In this document: positions 6,642 through 8,294 of the stretch, piece by piece | Layout: each line of letters begins with the position of its first letter | How positions within the stretch are numbered: the stretch's first letter is position 1 | Source of the DNA: Actinomycetota bacterium | Lineage (GTDB): Bacteria > Actinomycetota > Acidimicrobiia > Acidimicrobiales > JACDEA01 | Assembly: GCA_013816725.1 (NCBI GenBank) | Contig: JACDEA010000076.1 | Coordinates: forward strand, 1 to 8,294 | Length of the DNA stretch: 8,294 nucleotides | Direction of reading: 5' to 3' | Position numbers and translations under genes: made by a program | Notes under the pieces: generated by a model | The model's input: only the letters and a program-made list of their open reading frames with translations | What the model was told of the DNA's origin: nothing | Database searches by the model: none

Positions 6642-7527
6642 CCCGCTGGGTGCGGCGATGGTCACGGTTGTCATCGTCAACTGGAACGGCGGCGACGAGA
6701 TCGTCGAGTGCGTCGGGTCGTTTCACGACGCACCCCCATCGGTGCCGTGGGAAATCGTGGTGGTCGACAATGCGTCGACCGACGGAAGTCCCGCGCTGAT
6801 CCGAGCGGCCTTCCCGGACGTACGGATCATTGCGAACACAACCAACCGCGGACTGGCCGCCGCCAACAACCAGGGCATGGCCTCGAGCGCCGCTCCATTC
6901 ATCCTCATCAGCAACCCCGACATCATCTACAAGCCTGGCGCCGTTGACGCTCTGCTGGATCTCATGGCCCGGCGAACCCGGGCCGCCTTCGCGGTCGCCC
7001 GGCTGATGCGACCGAGCGGCGTGCTCCAGACGTCGGCCGGCGATCTGCCCACGTTGGGCGAGGCGCTTCTCGGAAGGGCCTGGCAACGCCGACGCAACAC
7101 GTCGCGCGGCTTCTGGTGGGACGACTGGGCCCATGACGAAGAGCGCGTTATCGGGCACGGGATGGAGGCCTGCTTCCTAGTCCGGCGCGAGGCGATACGC
7201 GACATCGGCATGCAGGATGAGCGGTTCCCGCTCGACTGGGAAGGCATCGACTGGAGCGCCTCCGCGGCCGCGGCTGGCTGGGAGGTGTGGTTCTGTCCTG
7301 AGGGCGAGGTCGTGCACATCGGCGGCGTCACGCTGCGCCAGGCGCAACTCCGCTGGGTCATCCGCTCGCACCAAGGCATGTATCGCTACTTCGCCAAGCG
7401 CCGACCGGTGCTGTGGCGCCCGCTACTCGCGCTGGCCGTCGGCACGCGAGGGTTGGTCAAGGCGGCCGCGGTGGCGACCGGGCGGTGGAGCTACCGGCAG
7501 GGCGAACCGTCCGCCGGCACTGGTTAG
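6634..7527 (+). CDS. GT2-family glycosyltransferase (rhamnosyltransferase-like)
   Basis: A 297-residue GT-A fold glycosyltransferase, expected to add a sugar to the growing lipid-linked unit on the cytoplasmic side. The domain opens with VTVVIVNWNGGDEIVECVGSF, then IVVVDNASTDGS and the NRGLAAANNQGM nucleotide-binding segments. The DxD-type metal motif is NPD (Asn94-Asp96 in ILISNPDIIY). GHGMEACFLVRREAI and DWEGIDWSASAAAAGWEVWF (Glu203, Asp206) replace the more usual ED-x-D of WbbL-like enzymes, with Gly204 where Asp is common. VVHIGGVT closes the domain, and a basic C-terminal tail (about 245-285) with a moderately hydrophobic stretch may associate with the membrane. Translation could start at the GTG 6634, which overlaps the polymerase gene by 8 bases, or at an in-frame ATG at 6658; the latter begins directly before the domain. 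The stop overlaps the opposing pyrE stop. Donor sugar unknown. Confidence 0.87.
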   Translation: MPDPLGAAMVTVVIVNWNGGDEIVECVGSFHDAPPSVPWEIVVVDNASTDGSPALIRAAFPDVRIIANTTNRGLAAANNQGMASSAAPFILISNPDIIYKPGAVDALLDLMARRTRAAFAVARLMRPSGVLQTSAGDLPTLGEALLGRAWQRRRNTSRGFWWDDWAHDEERVIGHGMEACFLVRREAIRDIGMQDERFPLDWEGIDWSASAAAAGWEVWFCPEGEVVHIGGVTLRQAQLRWVIRSHQGMYRYFAKRRPVLWRPLLALAVGTRGLVKAAAVATGRWSYRQGEPSAGTG

Positions 7528-8054
7528 GACGCCGTCTTCAGATCGCTCATGGTGAACACGGCGCGGAGCTTCAGGCCGGCAACGGTCAGCGCCTGGCCAC
7601 CGCCCGCTTCTCGGTCGATGACGCACACCACGTCGTCGATCGTGGCGCCCTCGTTGCGGAGATCGGCGGTCGAGGCCACGACCTGGCCGCCCGAGGTGAT
7701 GACGTCCTCGACCACGAGCAGGCGCCGGCCGGCAACCTCGCCGCCTTCGGCGAACTGGCAGGTGCCGTAGTCCTTGGCCTTCTTGCGGACGAACAAGGCG
7801 GGCAGCCCGGTGAGTTGCGACAGCATCGTGGCGAGGGGGACGCCTCCCAATTCGAGACCGGCCAGGGCGTCGATACCGGGCGGGACCAGCTCAACCATCG
7901 CTTCGGCCACGGCGTGAAGCAGCGCCGGGTCGGCCTCGAGCCGGTACTTGTCGAAGTACTCGGTGCTGGTCGCGCCCGATCGCAACGTGAACTGCCCGGT
8001 GATGTGGGCGGTGTCGTAGATGGCCCGGGCGAGATCGGCCCGTGACGTGGTCAC
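7524..8054 (-). CDS. pyrE: Orotate phosphoribosyltransferase
   Basis: A 176-residue cytosolic enzyme converting orotate and PRPP to orotidine 5'-monophosphate, the fifth step of de novo pyrimidine synthesis. The PRPP-binding signature LLVVEDVITSGGQ is clear, as is FVRKKAKDYGT, which carries the family's catalytic lysine loop. Other type I phosphoribosyltransferase segments are SGATSTEYFDKYRLEADP near the N-terminus, LAGLELGGVPLATMLS, and the closing VCVIDREAGGG...LKLRAVFTMSDL. The length is typical of short bacterial OPRTs. The GTG start at 8054 is chosen because homology begins at TTSRADLARAIYDT; the open frame continues upstream but there it lies inside purM in another frame. The start overlaps the purM stop (GTGA, 8054-8051), so the genes are translationally coupled. 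Its TAA stop and the TAG of the convergent GT2 gene share bases 7525-7526. Confidence 0.94.
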   Translation of the reverse strand: MTTSRADLARAIYDTAHITGQFTLRSGATSTEYFDKYRLEADPALLHAVAEAMVELVPPGIDALAGLELGGVPLATMLSQLTGLPALFVRKKAKDYGTCQFAEGGEVAGRRLLVVEDVITSGGQVVASTADLRNEGATIDDVVCVIDREAGGGQALTVAGLKLRAVFTMSDLKTAS

Positions 8055-8294
8055 GGCTCGAGGCGGACCTGGCCGCGGCCCTCGACGACCTCGCCGATGG
8101 CGGCGGCGAAATGGCCCTTGGCGCGCAGCACGTCGAGGGCGCGGAACACGTCGCTCTGCGGCACGACTACGACCATCCCGACCCCGAGGTTGAAGACTCG
8201 CGCCATCTCGGCGTCGGACACCTCCCCGGCCCGCTGGATCTCGATGAAGATCCGCGGCACTTCCCACTCGCGGCGGCGGACAACCGCGTCGCAG
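8051..8294 (-). CDS. purM: Phosphoribosylformylglycinamidine cyclo-ligase (AIR synthetase), 3' end only
   Basis: The C-terminal end of PurM, cut by the window edge. The readable 80 residues (DAVVRRREWEVPRIF...) contain the conserved WEVPRIF, IQRAGEVSDAEMARVFNLGVGMVVVV and a final regulatory-like stretch, FRALDVLRAKGHFAAAIGEVVEGRGQVRLEP, as in the end of PurM. The enzyme closes the imidazole ring of 5-aminoimidazole ribotide in purine synthesis, using ATP, in the cytosol. The gene continues beyond base 8294. Its TGA overlaps the pyrE GTG by four bases, forming a purM-pyrE operon that links purine and pyrimidine synthesis. Confidence 0.93.
   Translation of the reverse strand, partial: CDAVVRRREWEVPRIFIEIQRAGEVSDAEMARVFNLGVGMVVVVPQSDVFRALDVLRAKGHFAAAIGEVVEGRGQVRLEP

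Noticed and set aside
4925..6799. A long plus-strand open frame (624 codons) overlapping the polymerase gene
   Set aside because: Its product is arginine/proline-rich low-complexity sequence without domains, typical of the shadow frame of a GC-rich gene; the frame from 5109 gives a clean membrane protein.
8055..8267. N-terminal extension of pyrE to 8267
   Set aside because: The extra 71 residues are arginine/proline/glycine-rich and lie wholly within purM in another frame; OPRT homology begins after the GTG at 8054.

Overview
The window reads as one GC-rich bacterial chromosome segment, most likely from an actinobacterium. The grounds are the very high GC content with GC-rich third codon positions, frequent GTG starts, starts without a clear Shine-Dalgarno sequence, and -10-like TAnnnT boxes exactly 7-12 bases before two GTG starts (a leaderless arrangement). 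An Acidimicrobiia-like lineage would fit, but this is a guess. The window is gene-dense: no stretch over 300 bases lacks a gene, and the largest gaps are two divergent intergenic regions of about 203 and 217 bases.

Layout. 1-1335 (+) is the 3' part of a 2-oxoacid dehydrogenase E1 gene, apparently an alpha/beta fusion cut by the window start. 1370-2443 (+) is a GT4 glycosyltransferase. 2454-3122 (-) is a sugar-phosphate (phosphoglycosyl) transferase. 3326-4182 (+) is a two-gene cassette, a small XRE helix-turn-helix protein and a nucleotidyltransferase, coupled by an ATGA overlap and headed by a near-perfect 20-base palindrome; it looks like a toxin-antitoxin module. 4217-4891 (-) is a second phosphoglycosyl transferase, a close paralogue of the first. 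5109-7527 (+) is an O-antigen polymerase/ligase-like membrane protein overlapping a GT2 glycosyltransferase. 7524-8294 (-) is the 3' end of purM followed by pyrE.

How the genes work together. The GT4, the two phosphoglycosyl transferases, the polymerase-like protein and the GT2 form part of a cell-surface or exopolysaccharide locus. The phosphoglycosyl transferases would prime undecaprenyl phosphate with the first sugar phosphate, the GT4 and GT2 would extend the repeat unit, and the Wzy-like protein would polymerise or ligate it. Flippase and nucleotide-sugar genes are not in the window. The flanks (E1, purM-pyrE) are central metabolism.

The most notable part is the middle. The XRE/nucleotidyltransferase cassette sits between two direct-repeat phosphoglycosyl transferase paralogues, about 70% identical by my hand alignment, whose upstream regions are also alignable. 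The two plus-strand promoters facing these paralogues share an almost identical 15-base start element, TAAnnTCGGCCCGTG. One of them, in front of the XRE gene, is overlapped by the palindrome, suggesting autoregulation.
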